In this document: positions 33,816 through 44,413 of the stretch, piece by piece
Position numbering within the stretch: position 1 is the stretch's first letter
How the letters are laid out: every line of letters starts with the position of its first letter
Source of the DNA: Laburnicola sp. R22_1
Taxonomy: Eukaryota > Ascomycota > Dothideomycetes > Pleosporales > Didymosphaeriaceae
Direction of reading: 5' to 3'
Assembly: GCA_014281115.1 (NCBI GenBank)
Contig: JACONQ010000006.1
Span: 248,001 to 312,000, forward strand
Length of the DNA: 64,000 bases
Notes under the pieces: model-generated
The model's input: only the letters and a program-made list of their open reading frames with translations
The model's database searches: none
What the model was told of the DNA's origin: nothing
Position numbers and translations under genes: made by a program

Positions 33816-35964
33816 ATGGCCCTCCCGCGGGCAAGGCGCGTCTCTCGTTGCGCCTGGCTCCTCTGCTTTGCCATCACGACGCTCCTGCACGCATGCCTCG
33901 CCTTCGATAGCAAGAGCCGGCCCTCTCCGGTCTCGGTCGCGCCTGATCAGAACTGGGAGGGCATCGACGGCAAATGGAACACGTTCAGCCTGCGCATCGG
34001 CACCCCCTACCAGCCCGTCCGCGTCTTCGTCTCGACCGCCAGCCAGCAAACGTGGGCCGTCGACAAGCTCGCCTGCCTCTACGACGACACCGACGAGGCG
34101 ACCAACACGACCGTGCAGAAGCAGGATACCGACTGCTACGACGGCCGCGGGTGGACCTTCAACTCGTCCGCCTCCTCGACATGGCACGCCAACGGCTTCT
34201 ACCAGCTGTGGCTGGGCAAGAACCTCGGCCTGCTGGGCAACGGCCAGTACGGTTGGGATACGGTGGGCTTGGGCCTGCCCGGCGAAGAGGGCCCCACGCT
34301 GCGCAACACGACCGTGGGCACCATCATCTCGAGCGACTTCTGGCTCGGCCACTTTGGCGTAAACCCGAAACCCACCAACTTTACCAACTTTACGGATCCG
34401 TCGCCAAGCTACATGTCACTTCTCTTTGAGCAGAATCACATACCAAGCCTGTCCTTTGGCTATACCGCCGGCGCCCAATACCGTATGTCCTCCCATCGCT
34501 CCACCTCTGACTGCGCTGACTCTGTTAGGTGGGTCCGCTGTTCTTGCAAGTCTTACGCTGGGTGGCTACGACAGCTCGCGTTTCGTCGAAAATGACATCA
34601 CTTGGACGTTTGCGCCGGACAACGAGAGAGACATCGTAGTCGGCATCGTTGGTATAACAGGAAGCAGCTCCACCAAGTCGGATATCAATCTCCTCAACCG
34701 TGAGCCTTTCCCAATGTACATTGATTCGACCATAGCCGAATTGTGGCTGCCTGTGGAGGTCTGTCAAGCGTTTGAAGACGCTTTTGGCCTGCAATACGAC
34801 AACGGCACCGGCCTTTATCTGGTAGACGATCAGCTCCACGACAGACTCATAGCAGAGAACCCTTCCGTCACCTTCCTCCTCGGCCAGAAGTATTCGACCA
34901 ATTCGACCGTCAACATCACGCTTCCATACAACGCGTTTGATCTGCAAGCTAGTCCGCCTTATAAAAACCTGGAGAATGCGACAAACTATTTCCCCATCAG
35001 GCGTGCTACGAGGCAGGATCAATATGTGCTCGGACGGACATTTCTGCAGGAGGCCTATCTGACTGTGGATTGGGAACGTCAGAATTTCTCCGTCTCTGCA
35101 TGCAACTGGAATTCAGTTGAGGGCAAAAGCATCGTCCCAATTCTTTCGCCCCAGTACACGGGCGAACGCGATAAAGCAGGCCATCTTTCAAAAGGAGCCA
35201 TTATCGGTATTGCGCTCGGTGCAGGCTTTGGTCTTCTGATCATGGCTGTATGTGTATTCTTTTGGTGTTACCGGCGTCGGCGACAGAAGCAAAAGCAAAG
35301 GAGCGAGGAAGAGCACGCAGCACAGGCTGCGGTCACTGCGAAAAAGTCGTCAAGCGAGAGATTGGAGGAGCCTCCCAATTCACCCAAGAAGGATTCTGAC
35401 GAGGGCAACGTGTTTCCCAAGGCTGAATTGCCGGCAGATTTCAAGCATCCATTGTTAGGAGTGGGTGCAGGGAGAAAAGCGGAGGATGCGGACTATCCTA
35501 CTACATTAGGAATGCCGAATCCTCTAGTCGAAGCGGAGAATACGGAGCGACTCGTTTTTGAAATGGAAGGCGATACGCCAGACCCGGCGGAGGCTGGTGG
35601 ACGCCAGCTCTCAGAGAAAGAAACGATGATGGTGCGCGAGAGGAGATACAATGGTGTTGATCCAAATGGTACCCCAGACGTATCGCCCGGGTCAGAGGAA
35701 GGGCCGCGCAGACTTGCGCCAGTGTCTCCATCCGAAGTGGCCATGGTGAACAGAAGGCTTCCCGTGTCTCCAATAACGCCCTTGGCACCACGGCCTCGAG
35801 ATGGAGCGAGCCTAGAAGCCAACGACACGTTCTTCCAGCCGCTGCCGCGCCGCACACCGCACGAGGGCAGATCGCGGGAAGCCGAAGAAACGCTGGTCTG
35901 CCCCGTTTCTCCGCTAGATGGGTCGACGGCCAGGACGCTGCGACGTTTCTCTTACGAATCATGA
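33816..35964 (+). CDS. Membrane-anchored pepsin-like (A1) protein lacking the first catalytic Asp
   Basis: Exons 33816-34482 and 34529-35964 give 700 residues. A signal peptide (WLLCFAITTLLHACLA) precedes a pepsin-like domain: FSLRIGTPYQPVRVFVSTASQQTW, in which the expected DTGS is STAS; DFWLGHFGV; SLTLGGYDSSRF; MYIDSTIAELWLP, the second active-site region, with the Asp kept but the following Gly replaced; and DQYVLGRTFLQEAYL. Several N-glycosylation sites are present. One transmembrane helix (GAIIGIALGAGFGLLIMAVCVFFW) is followed by RRRRQKQK and a disordered cytosolic tail of about 230 residues with VSP/TP sites. Loss of Asp-1 should abolish proteolysis. A receptor-like or wall-sensor role is inferred from the architecture only. 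Confidence 0.85.
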
Positions 35965-36263
35965 GCAAAAGGCATTGCATTGGGTCGGTGTTTGGGTACT
36001 TCGGCACTGGGCAAAGATGCAGCCCCGGAATGCGGGATGACGGATGTGTTGTACACGGTAGCGATGCGGCGTTCAAGGGTGATACCAGGGATGGATTGAC
36101 TCGTTCGAGGCTGATAATGTATTTCTGTCATCGTAGCACATTCACCACAGCTATAAAGGCAAGCCGTTAGTTCCTCGTGTTGCGTGCTGCGTGCATACCA
36201 TGATACGCACGGTACTCGACGGAGCTGAGCACCGGCTATCCTATCTACAGACAGCATGAAGAC

Positions 36264-36322
36264 GGCACAAGATAATAGGCAGGCCTCTAAATAATAGTGG
36301 GCAGGCCTATAAGCTATATATA
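36264..36322 (+). repeat. Left terminal inverted repeat of the 5.4-kb element
   Basis: It begins GGCACAAGATAATAGGCAGG and contains two copies of a GGCAGGCCT core 26 bases apart. Its differences from the right end all read as C-to-T or G-to-A here, matching the heavier RIP on this side. Confidence 0.8.
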
Positions 36323-36422
36323 GGATAATTACTTAATAAAATATATATAGTAGTAGTACTAATAAATTAGTAAGTAGAGCTACTTAAAATAAATATTAAC
36401 TTTATTTTATAATACTATTATA

Positions 36423-38293
36423 ACGTACTTTGCACTTGAGTCGGACACTCCATCGAGTTGGACACTTTGCCAAGACCCCACCAAAACGTACTATTAGTAA
36501 TAGTATAACGCGATGCCTTAACCACACAATAAACTACTAGCGTTAAAAGAAGCGCGTATACAGCTTGCGATCTAGGCTATTAAATAAGATACAATACTCT
36601 CTTAGCGACGCGCTGTAGCTATCTACAACGTCTCTTAAAGTACACTTAACAACTAACGCGCTAGAAAGACGTTTAGACGCAACTGCGTACCTAATAAAAT
36701 AAGACTTACTATAAGAGAGGAGTAGGCGATTGTAAAGCATATACTTAATCTAAACGCGCGAGAATTTTCGCCTTGGCTTAATACTATAAAAGATATGGCT
36801 AATTCTTTACTGGCTATACGCTACTATAAGCTAGTTAGCTAGAGGTAGCCTTATAACTTTGTTAAGCGCTAGCTAGAGCTTAAAGTTAAGTTTAATCGAA
36901 AGTACGACTATAAGAGAGCTCTCTAGGAGAATCCTAAGGTAATATAAGACTAGTTCTAGCTTGTAGAGAATATAAAGGCCAAACATAGTATTCTAAATAA
37001 GGACACCTACAATTTTAATAAAGTAGGCTTTATAATAGGCATAATATTAACTAGAGTAGTAGTTATAGGCTCTAAGTATTAAGAACAGCTAAAGTAGGTA
37101 CAGCAGGGCAATAGAGAGTGGACAATAGTTATCCAAGGCATTAATGCGATAGGGTGGTGAATCTCACCCTTTATTATCTTTATGGGCAAGCACTACCTCT
37201 CCGCCTAGTATAAGGAGAAGGATCTATCTTATAATTAGGTTATTGCAGTCTCTAAGAATGGCTAGACAACAAATAAGCTTAGTCTATAGTGGCTAAAGCA
37301 CTTTAATAAGCATACAAAGAGGTGTGTTATTAGCACAATATATTTGCTTATTCTTAATAGCTATAAAAGTTATAACTTATTTAAATTCAAACAGTATTAT
37401 AAGAAGAGCAATATTATTACTCTCTATATGCCCTCGTATTTGTCGCACCTCTTGCAGCTACTTAATGTGGGCTGTTTCGCGCCTTTAAAAAAGGCGTATG
37501 GGCGCTAAGCTAAGGATTTAATGCGCAACCACATCACGCACATTACTAAAATCAAGTTCCTACCTTGCTTTATTACTGCTTTTAAGGCTTTGTTTACTAA
37601 AAGTAATATTAAAGGAGGCTTTTAAGGTGCTGGCCTAGTGCCCTACAACCTAGAAGCTATAATATCGCAGCTTAACATCCGCCTACGTACGCCTCCACTT
37701 TGTACTATTCGCGATAGTATATAGAAGTTACAAACTCCGCGAAATAGTATAGAACTTAGGTCGCAATTAACGCTAGTTAAGCAGAGAATTTAAAGGTATG
37801 TGGATAGTTCCCTAACTTATATAGTTAAGACGATAGAAAAGCTCGTTAAAGGCGCTAAGATAATAGGGTATTCTTTGGTATTAATAACTAAACGCAACGC
37901 TAAACTTTAAGCTACTAATAAGGCCGCCACACAACATAAATTATATAAAAGAAAGCGATTGCAATAAGAAGGAGTCCTTATAGTTAAAGAGGGCCAGCGA
38001 CTAGCTACTCTAAAGGACTTTGGGGTGCGTAGTGATAGCAAGAAGGCAAAGAAGAGGATGCGCACTAATAGAGACGAATTCGCTTAATAGCGCTGTAGAC
38101 GCTGCAGTAAGCCTAGGCACAATAAAAAAACCTATAAATAGCTTATAAAAGTAGATTCTAAATAGTTTAGTCTATTTAGACTATTAAAAATAGTTTATAT
38201 TAACTCTATACTATTGTGAATAGTATAGAGCTTAGTAGGGTCTTGGTAAAGTGTTCGACTTAATAGAGTGTCCGACTCGAGTGCAAAGTACGT
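36423..38293 (+). mobile_element. RIP-degenerate Fot1/pogo-type DNA transposon nested in the larger element
   Basis: The ends are inverted repeats beginning ACGTACTTTGCACT, flanked by TA on both sides (36421-36422, 38294-38295), the Tc1/mariner/pogo target site. The left terminal repeat also matches 63667 onwards. Internally, translated remnants of a DDE transposase are visible in the plus direction around 37250-37650 (NGWTTNK, then YMPSYLSHLLQLLNVGCFAPLKKAYG), but TAG/TAA codons are everywhere and the catalytic DGHGSH block reads as NSYKSY. Compared with the relative at the right edge of the window, almost every difference is C-to-T or G-to-A here. It is dead; the density of transitions is the RIP signature. 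Confidence 0.9.
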
Positions 38294-38320
38294 TATATAG
38301 TGTTAATTAAATCTATCTAA

Positions 38321-38557
38321 AAGTAGAATAATAAAGACTTTTATCTTAAATAATATAATAAAAAAGTAGAGTCCCTTACTTAGTAATTAAAAAGAGTGTA
38401 AAAGGAAATTATATAATAGTCTATATATTATTAAATTATCTACCTAGGGGTAGTCCTAAGTAGAATAATAAAGGCTTTTATTTTAAATAATATAATAAAA
38501 AGGCAAAGCCTCTTACTTAGTAATTAAAAAGAGTATAAAAAGATATAATAGTCTATA
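38321..38557. repeat. AT-rich direct duplication
   Basis: A segment starting AAGTAGAATAATAAAG at about 38321 recurs at about 38458 with roughly 100 similar bases, both ending TAATAGTCTATA. Differences are mostly A/G and C/T transitions. It lies between the dead Fot1-type element and the APH-like gene. Confidence 0.7.
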
Positions 38558-39443
38558 ACGTCTTAATATATAGCTATTATAGTATAATTAATTATAAAAA
38601 AATTGCCTTCTAAAAGTTTATAGCTTAAAGAATTCTATTATCGGGCCTCTTATACTTTATAGAAATTAAAGTGGTAAACCTAGTTATAAGCCTATAACGT
38701 TAATATGCGCAGACGTTTAAGAGGTAATATCTAGATATTTAGGCTCTAGCGCTGTAGGAACTCTTAGGGGAGTGGGTAAAGGAATGTTATATGCCTTAGC
38801 TGCAGCGCGCTGGCTTAGATAAAGACATGCATTAAAATTACTAATAGCTAATTGTATAACTAGCTTACGGGCGTCTATATTAATGAGCGTTATAGAGAGA
38901 TATTACGTGTTGTGTGCAGGTGGCGTGTTTTGGGATGGTGACTTGCTTGCATATACGCTAGCTTAATTTGTTCTAGAAAGAGGTCCCCGCCTTGGCGCTG
39001 CAATAGGCCCGATAAGCACGTGAATCAAGGCTTACCTTACGGTTCTTGGCCCCTGCCAGAACGCCTGTTACGCCCTCAAAGCTCTTGCCTTCCTATTAGA
39101 ATAACCTTAATACACCTTCTATACTTTATAAATAACGGCGAATAAAAATGTAAGTGTAAATGCTTACTTAACTTTTTCTCTGTACAATATTAACTGCGCA
39201 TTTTGGGATCGCATAACCCCCATAAGGTACAGCCTGGGAGTGGGATTACGATAATCCGCGTAATGACTCAGATTGTGGAGCAGCCTGCACCTATCTCACC
39301 GTGTGTTAGCACCCTCAAAGCTCTAGTGCCCCTTGCAAGTTCCGTTCTATTACGGTAAGATGATGGGCCATAGTCTCAAAATAATTGCTGAACTTTGTTC
39401 TCCAGAGCATCAACAATACACCCACCCACACACCACAATCACA

Positions 39444-40556
39444 ATGGAGGATGTCGAAGAGCTGCGACGGCTGCTCCGAGAAGAGCGACTGCCGATGGAT
39501 ATCTCGCGATATGCAGTGAGTGCGGACGATATTGACGCATTAACCACATATCAGATCACCAATTTTTTCCGCCGACACCAGTCCATCACAAAGGATGACT
39601 GCAATCGCACTGCCGCAGAAATTACGGGGAGTCCAGTCTCCCCCACACCAGTACAGGGTGAGACCACTACACCGTTGCAGCAAACACCAATCAGCAGGCG
39701 AAAGTCGTCCAATTCCGCCACTCATCCTTGAACCTCAAACTCATGTACCAGGCACAACAAACTTACGGGGAGTTCGTTCCCAACTGCGAGCCCTACGGCA
39801 TGTTGGCCGATGTCCAGGTATACCAGATGGATTTTGTCCCAGGAGTCGCTTTCTCTCGAGCCCGGCGTCAGCTCCTCGCCCCCAGGATGGAAGAGCGTCT
39901 GCTTCGAACTGTGCAAGACTTCGCAAGGTTTGTTGGTGTGTCCCTCCATTCACATCAAGCTCCTTCCTAATTAGAAGATTAAATTCATCGCTTCAGCGTG
40001 GAATAGCAGGCCAGCCTCAAAACAGCCACCAGACACTGCCCGCGAGTTGTTCGCCCACTATTCCCGAATCCTCGACCAACTTTCCCAAGCCTTGCCCGAG
40101 CGCTTTCAACCGAAATTAAACGAAGTACGCCAAGGGCTGCCGTTGCTCTTTCGGCCGGACTATCCAATGGTACTCAACCACGACGACCTCTTGGAGATGA
40201 ACATCCACGTGCACATGGGAACTGGTCCCATCACTGGTATTGTTGACTGGGCCGACGCTAAGATTGCCCCGTTCGGCACGTCGCTCGGAGGTGTCGAAAC
40301 CATTCTTGGCGTCCAGACTTCGTCGTGCTGGCTCTTCCATCCTTACCATGATTACCTTCGGACACAGTTCTGGAAGACTTTCTATGGGATCATTGGAGAA
40401 CTTTCGGATACTGATCGGCGGGCAATCGAAATTGGGAGGATATTTGGCCTGTTCCGAACCTACGGCTTTGATCGTCTGCCTGAGAAGGATAACGCGGCAC
40501 CGCTGGAAGAGGGAGACCAGGAATTCGTGTGTCTCGAGGCATTCTGCCTTCTTTAG
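39444..40556 (+). pseudogene. Aminoglycoside-phosphotransferase-like (APH) kinase gene with a frameshift
   Basis: The first part starts MEDVEELRRLLREERLP and runs to about 39660. The continuation (YTVAANTNQQAKVVQFRH) is in the next frame, so one base appears lost in GAGACCACTACACC near 39660-39670; the only intron that could bridge it would be 23 bases. Coding continues to 39935, then a good 61-base intron (39936-39996) leads to WNSRPASKQPPD and the end at 40556. The kinase core is recognisable: VLNHDDLLEMNIHV replaces the usual HGDLHPGN-type catalytic loop, and GIVDWADAKIAPFGTSLGG supplies the metal-binding Asp. Fungal APH-like proteins are a large family with mostly unknown substrates. Unlike its surroundings the gene shows little RIP-like decay, suggesting later arrival or escape. 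Confidence 0.75.
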
Positions 40557-40949
40557 GCCAGTCCACTGTCAGTCACACTCAACTTATCACAGCCATTGCA
40601 TTGCACGAAAAATCGCGCTGATTTCAACGAGGCGATCCCGATCCGAAGTCCCCTCCGTAACAGCGTATCAACTGTATTGCTCCCAGTTTATCTCGCTCTC
40701 TCTCCTACCCACAGCCATATGCACACTTAGAGAAGGCACACAAATAGGACATGAGAATGCAGGGCAAAAAGATGTGTATTTTTTTTTTCGCTGCCTAAAA
40801 GGAGTGCTGTAACTGGTAAGGACTGCTGGGACAGAAGCGGGAGAAATGACGGTAAGAAGGCTACAGACTACGAGACTAACCGACTCTCAGGCGGATGCAA
40901 AATCTGTCCAATGTTTCTTGCAGCTGGTGGCCGAGTTGTCTGGTATACC

Positions 40950-41246
40950 TCAGACGTTAATGATCCCCTGGCGGACCAACTCATCGACTAACTCTCCTCC
41001 GGCGGCGATGGGCTTGTTGATGAACACCTTATGGGACTCATCAACCTTCTTGGCCCACGTTTGGCCTGGCGGGGGCTCGCTATCGCCAAGCTGGAATGGA
41101 CCGGGCCACCCTATAGGAAGGAAATCCTTGGCATTCACTATAGACTTCGGCAAGACGACGGTACTGAGCTTGTCTATCTCGATCTCTGCGGTGCATTTAT
41201 TAGGCTGATCCCCTTTGGCAGGATAAACAACCTTAAGCGCGAACAT
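40950..41246 (-). CDS. Candidate small protein, unknown
   Basis: An uninterrupted minus-strand frame of 98 codons begins MFALKVVYPAKGDQP and ends ELVDELVRQGIINV. Its composition is protein-like (balanced, few runs), with PIGWPGPFQLGD in the middle. The opposite frame is also open, and no upstream exon could be established, so this may be the last exon of a decayed gene carried in the 5.4-kb element. I do not recognise it. Confidence 0.35.
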   Translation of the reverse strand: MFALKVVYPAKGDQPNKCTAEIEIDKLSTVVLPKSIVNAKDFLPIGWPGPFQLGDSEPPPGQTWAKKVDESHKVFINKPIAAGGELVDELVRQGIINV

Positions 41247-41573
41247 GTTGGTCAGATTGTTCTTGGTAAGGCAGCTGGTAAATTCCTAAACGAATTTATT
41301 GTTTACGTCGCTTGCGGAGACTAGTGATAGGCCCTCGCCGAATTTGAATGGAATAAGCCGATTTTGTTTAGAGACGAACTTGAAGATGACTTTATGGATG
41401 TTGCAGAGATCAAGGGAGTTAATGAAAGTAGCTTTGTTCTATTTGCCGGGCACGATTCTAAGGCCCAACTTAAGTCTGACTGTGTCATTTGCGATAGCCA
41501 CTAACTTACAACTGCGTTAAAGACTTAGTTATAATCTATATATAGTTTAAGCTTATAGAAAAGATGTGTTAGT

Positions 41574-41632
41574 TATATATAGCTTATAGGCCTGCCCGCT
41601 ATTATTTAGAGGCCTGCCCGTTATCTCGTGCC
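41574..41632 (-). repeat. Right terminal inverted repeat of the 5.4-kb element
   Basis: This is the inverted match of 36264-36322. It keeps the C and G residues that are T and A at the left end, so it is closer to the original end sequence. It is followed by TATGACGAC, the imperfect target duplication. Confidence 0.8.
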
Positions 41633-42093
41633 TATGACGACCCGCCACAACTGCGTTTTAGAGGCCCCTAGGCGCCCCTCGATTGCGCTACATGCTAGCG
41701 CGCACTGGACATGTGTGCCCCGCCCTCAGCATTCACAACCGCATCAGCACTGAGCATCGCCTTTTGTCCACCCCCGCCGCCAGTGTCCGGTCGTGTCGAT
41801 CGCTTGTTCCGCATCTCGTTCTTCGCCGCCTTTGTCATTTGCGCCCCATCCTGCCCGGCCCGTTTCCGGTTTCGACAGCCGCTGGAGCCCTGTCATTCTA
41901 CCGCCTGGTGCGCCAGTCATTGCAGTCATCACCTTCGCCGCGCGCCTAGAACAACCGAGCCTTATATCTCACCAGCTGGCCGGTTGCGCCTGTCCGTCTC
42001 TCAGCCTGCCCCTCCGCCCGCTGTCCATTCTCCCCCCTTCGTCCCTTTGACCCCTTCCACGACCTGTCCGCGCTCCCCGTTGCCGCAGCCACC

Positions 42094-43683
42094 ATGTCAG
42101 ACCTCGCAGGCCGGAAGGTCTTCAAGGTCTTCAACCAAGAGTTTGTTGTCGACGAGCGCTACAATGTCACCAAAGAGTTGGGCCAGGGAGCCTACGGCAT
42201 AGTCTGGTGCGAGTGAAGCCCACGGCCGCCTACTACATGCTAACAACACTCCAGCGCGGCCACCAACAACCAGACCGGCGAAGGCGTCGCCATCAAAAAG
42301 GTGACGAATGTCTTCAGCAAGAAGATCTTAGCGAAGCGCGCCCTGCGCGAGATCAAGTTGCTGCAGCACTTCAGAGGCAAGTTCCGTTTTGAAAGCCGCT
42401 GTTAGACCATACTTGCTAACGCGTTCCAGGGCACCGCAACGTATGACACCCCCGCCACCGCACTTCTCCCTCATCCGTACCGCATACTGAGTGCTTGCTG
42501 CAGATAACGTGTCTCTATGACATGGATATTCCACGACCGGACAACTTCAACGAGTGCTATCTTTATGAGGGTACAATCCGCCCCGTCACACACCCTGACG
42601 CAATGCTGACGAGGCTTAGAGCTTATGGAGTGTGATTTGGCGGCCATCATCCGGTCTGGTCAGCCGCTCACGGATGCCCACTTTCAGTCATTTATCTACC
42701 AAATCCTGTGCGGTCTCAAGTACATCCACTCGGCGAATGTGCTGCATCGAGACCTTAAACCCGGTAATTTGCTGGTCAATGCCGATTGCGAGCTCAAGAT
42801 CTGTGATTTTGGACTTGCCAGGGGCTTCTCGATGGACCCTGAGGAGAACGCAGGGTACATGACCGAATATGTAGCCACGAGGTGGTACAGAGCCCCAGAA
42901 ATCATGTTGAGCTTTCAAAGCTACACCAAAGCCAGTATGTCGCTTCCGTCTCATAACTGTAAACGAGTCTTCACCATTACTCCTCCAAACCTGCAGCCAA
43001 CCTCGTTGCTCGTCCCATGCCCACTGTTTGCTAACTCATCATGCGCAGTTGACGTCTGGTCTGTGGGCTGTATCCTCGCTGAGCTGTTGGGTGGCAAGCC
43101 TTTCTTCAAAGGCCGAGACTACGTCGACCAGCTAAACCAGATCCTCCACTATCTTGGAACGCCAAACGAGGAAACGCTCTCCCGCATCGGCTCGCCCCGT
43201 GCCCAGGATTATGTACGCAACTTGCCATATATGCAGAAGGTGTCTTTCCAATCGTTGTTCCGCCAAGCGAACCCCGATGCCCTCGACCTTCTGGATCGCA
43301 TGCTGGCATTTGATCCGTCGAGTCGTATCTCAGTCGAGGAGGCGCTGGAGCACCGATACCTGCACATCTGGCATGACGCATCCGACGAGCCAAACTGCCC
43401 GACGACTTTCGACTTCCAGTTCGAGGTTGTCGAGGATATTGGCGAAATGAAGCAGATGATTCTCCAGGAAGTCAACCGCTTCCGCCAGCAGGTGCGTGTG
43501 CAGCCTGGTGGGCAAGGCGGCGCAGGGCAGCAGCAACCCGGACAAGCCGTGCCGATACCGAACAACTACGACCGTAGCGGGTACGAGGATCCTAGACCGC
43601 ACGAAGCCATGATTCAGGGTGGTGGGTGGCAAGGCAATGATCTGGAGAGAGATTTGCAGGGCTTAGATGCGCGTATGCGATAG
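42094..43683 (+). CDS. SLT2: Cell-wall-integrity MAP kinase, Slt2/Mps1 class
   Basis: Six exons, 42094-42206, 42255-42376, 42430-42440, 42504-42570, 42620-42934 and 43049-43683, give 420 residues, the expected size. The motifs are complete: GQGAYGIV (P-loop), AIKK (ATP Lys), HRDLKPGN (catalytic loop), DFG, activation loop TEY within [15 protein letters not shown], and a C-terminal Gln/Gly-rich tail. It is the terminal kinase of the Pkc1-Bck1-Mkk1 cascade that responds to wall damage. Two features are unusual. The second intron starts with GC (GCAAGT at 42377) instead of GT, and the third exon is only 11 bases, encoding part of RGHRN. The last intron is 114 bases with no in-frame stop, so its retention would add 38 residues just after the activation loop. 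Confidence 0.97.
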
Positions 43684-44413
43684 AATCTTTCGCGATTCAA
43701 ACTCTGCAAAAGAAGATGGGAGAAGAGCAATAGTAATCTTTTGAGGTGGGCCTGAGGATGGGTGATTTTGTTGGGGTCGGTGTTGTATCGTCGCCGTGAC
43801 GTCTGGGACGTGTCAGTAGAGCTATTTTTCCCCAATCTACTTTCATTATTGTGGGAATGGTGATGTGAAAAAATATACATGGTTGATGTGTTTGCGTCAC
43901 TTGGGCTTGGCTTTTGGAAAGTGATGCTCCTATGAGCTGGGTGCAGACCATTTTTAGCGCGAGGTCTCGGAGCATTCGCTGCCGCAGACGTAGATGTACT
44001 AAATCTGGGTAGTTTAGGAATATGCCTGACAGACGGCGTTGCTCACATCGCTGTGTGGTTGCACTTGAAGTATGGGTCTATCTAGCGCCGCTCCTTCGCG
44101 CGGGCTATCTCCTTTAAAAAGACCACGACATGGCTTTGCGACTCAACTCACACGGCGCTAGAGACCCGTACTTGCTGCTATTTTTTAGTTGACTGTACTT
44201 TTAAGGTACTATCTAGTACCTATGCATCTGGTTACTAATCACTATGATTACCAATCGAGTCAGCATGCTCTATTATTTGATGCGGTTGTGGTTGTGTGCT
44301 TTTATATAGGGCAGGAGGAGTTTTCCATCTAGTTGTTACGCTTACGACCTATTTCCAGAGGCTGACCTGATATCTCATCCATTCTTCTGATAGATCTCCG
44401 AGCAATACAATAC
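43684..44413. other. Intergenic
   Basis: 730 bases between SLT2 and the epimerase pseudogene; TA-rich toward the right, no gene or repeat identified. Confidence 0.45.

Larger units (their letters stand above)
36264..41632. mobile_element. 5.4-kb TIR-bounded element, Mutator-like by structure
   Basis: A 59-bp sequence at 36264-36322 is the inverted complement of 41574-41632, with four mismatches, all transitions. Both ends begin GGCAC and carry GGGCAGGCCT-type subterminal repeats twice, as transposase-binding sites often do. The nine bases outside the left end (CATGAAGAC) and the right end (TATGACGAC) agree at seven positions, consistent with the 9-bp target duplication of MULEs. Inside are a RIP-ruined Fot1/pogo element, AT-rich DNA, an APH-kinase-like gene and an unidentified ORF. 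No MULE transposase was recognised, so it would be non-autonomous. It separates the pepsin-like gene (300 bases to the left) from SLT2 (461 bases to the right). Confidence 0.65.

Noticed and set aside
40846..41324. Plus-strand open frames opposite the 40950-41246 ORF
   Set aside because: Their translations have no consistent protein character and are best seen as shadows of the minus-strand frame.
36264..41632. The repeated ends as LTRs of a retrotransposon
   Set aside because: They are inverted, only 59 bases long and lack TG...CA ends; no reverse transcriptase or gag remnants were recognised.
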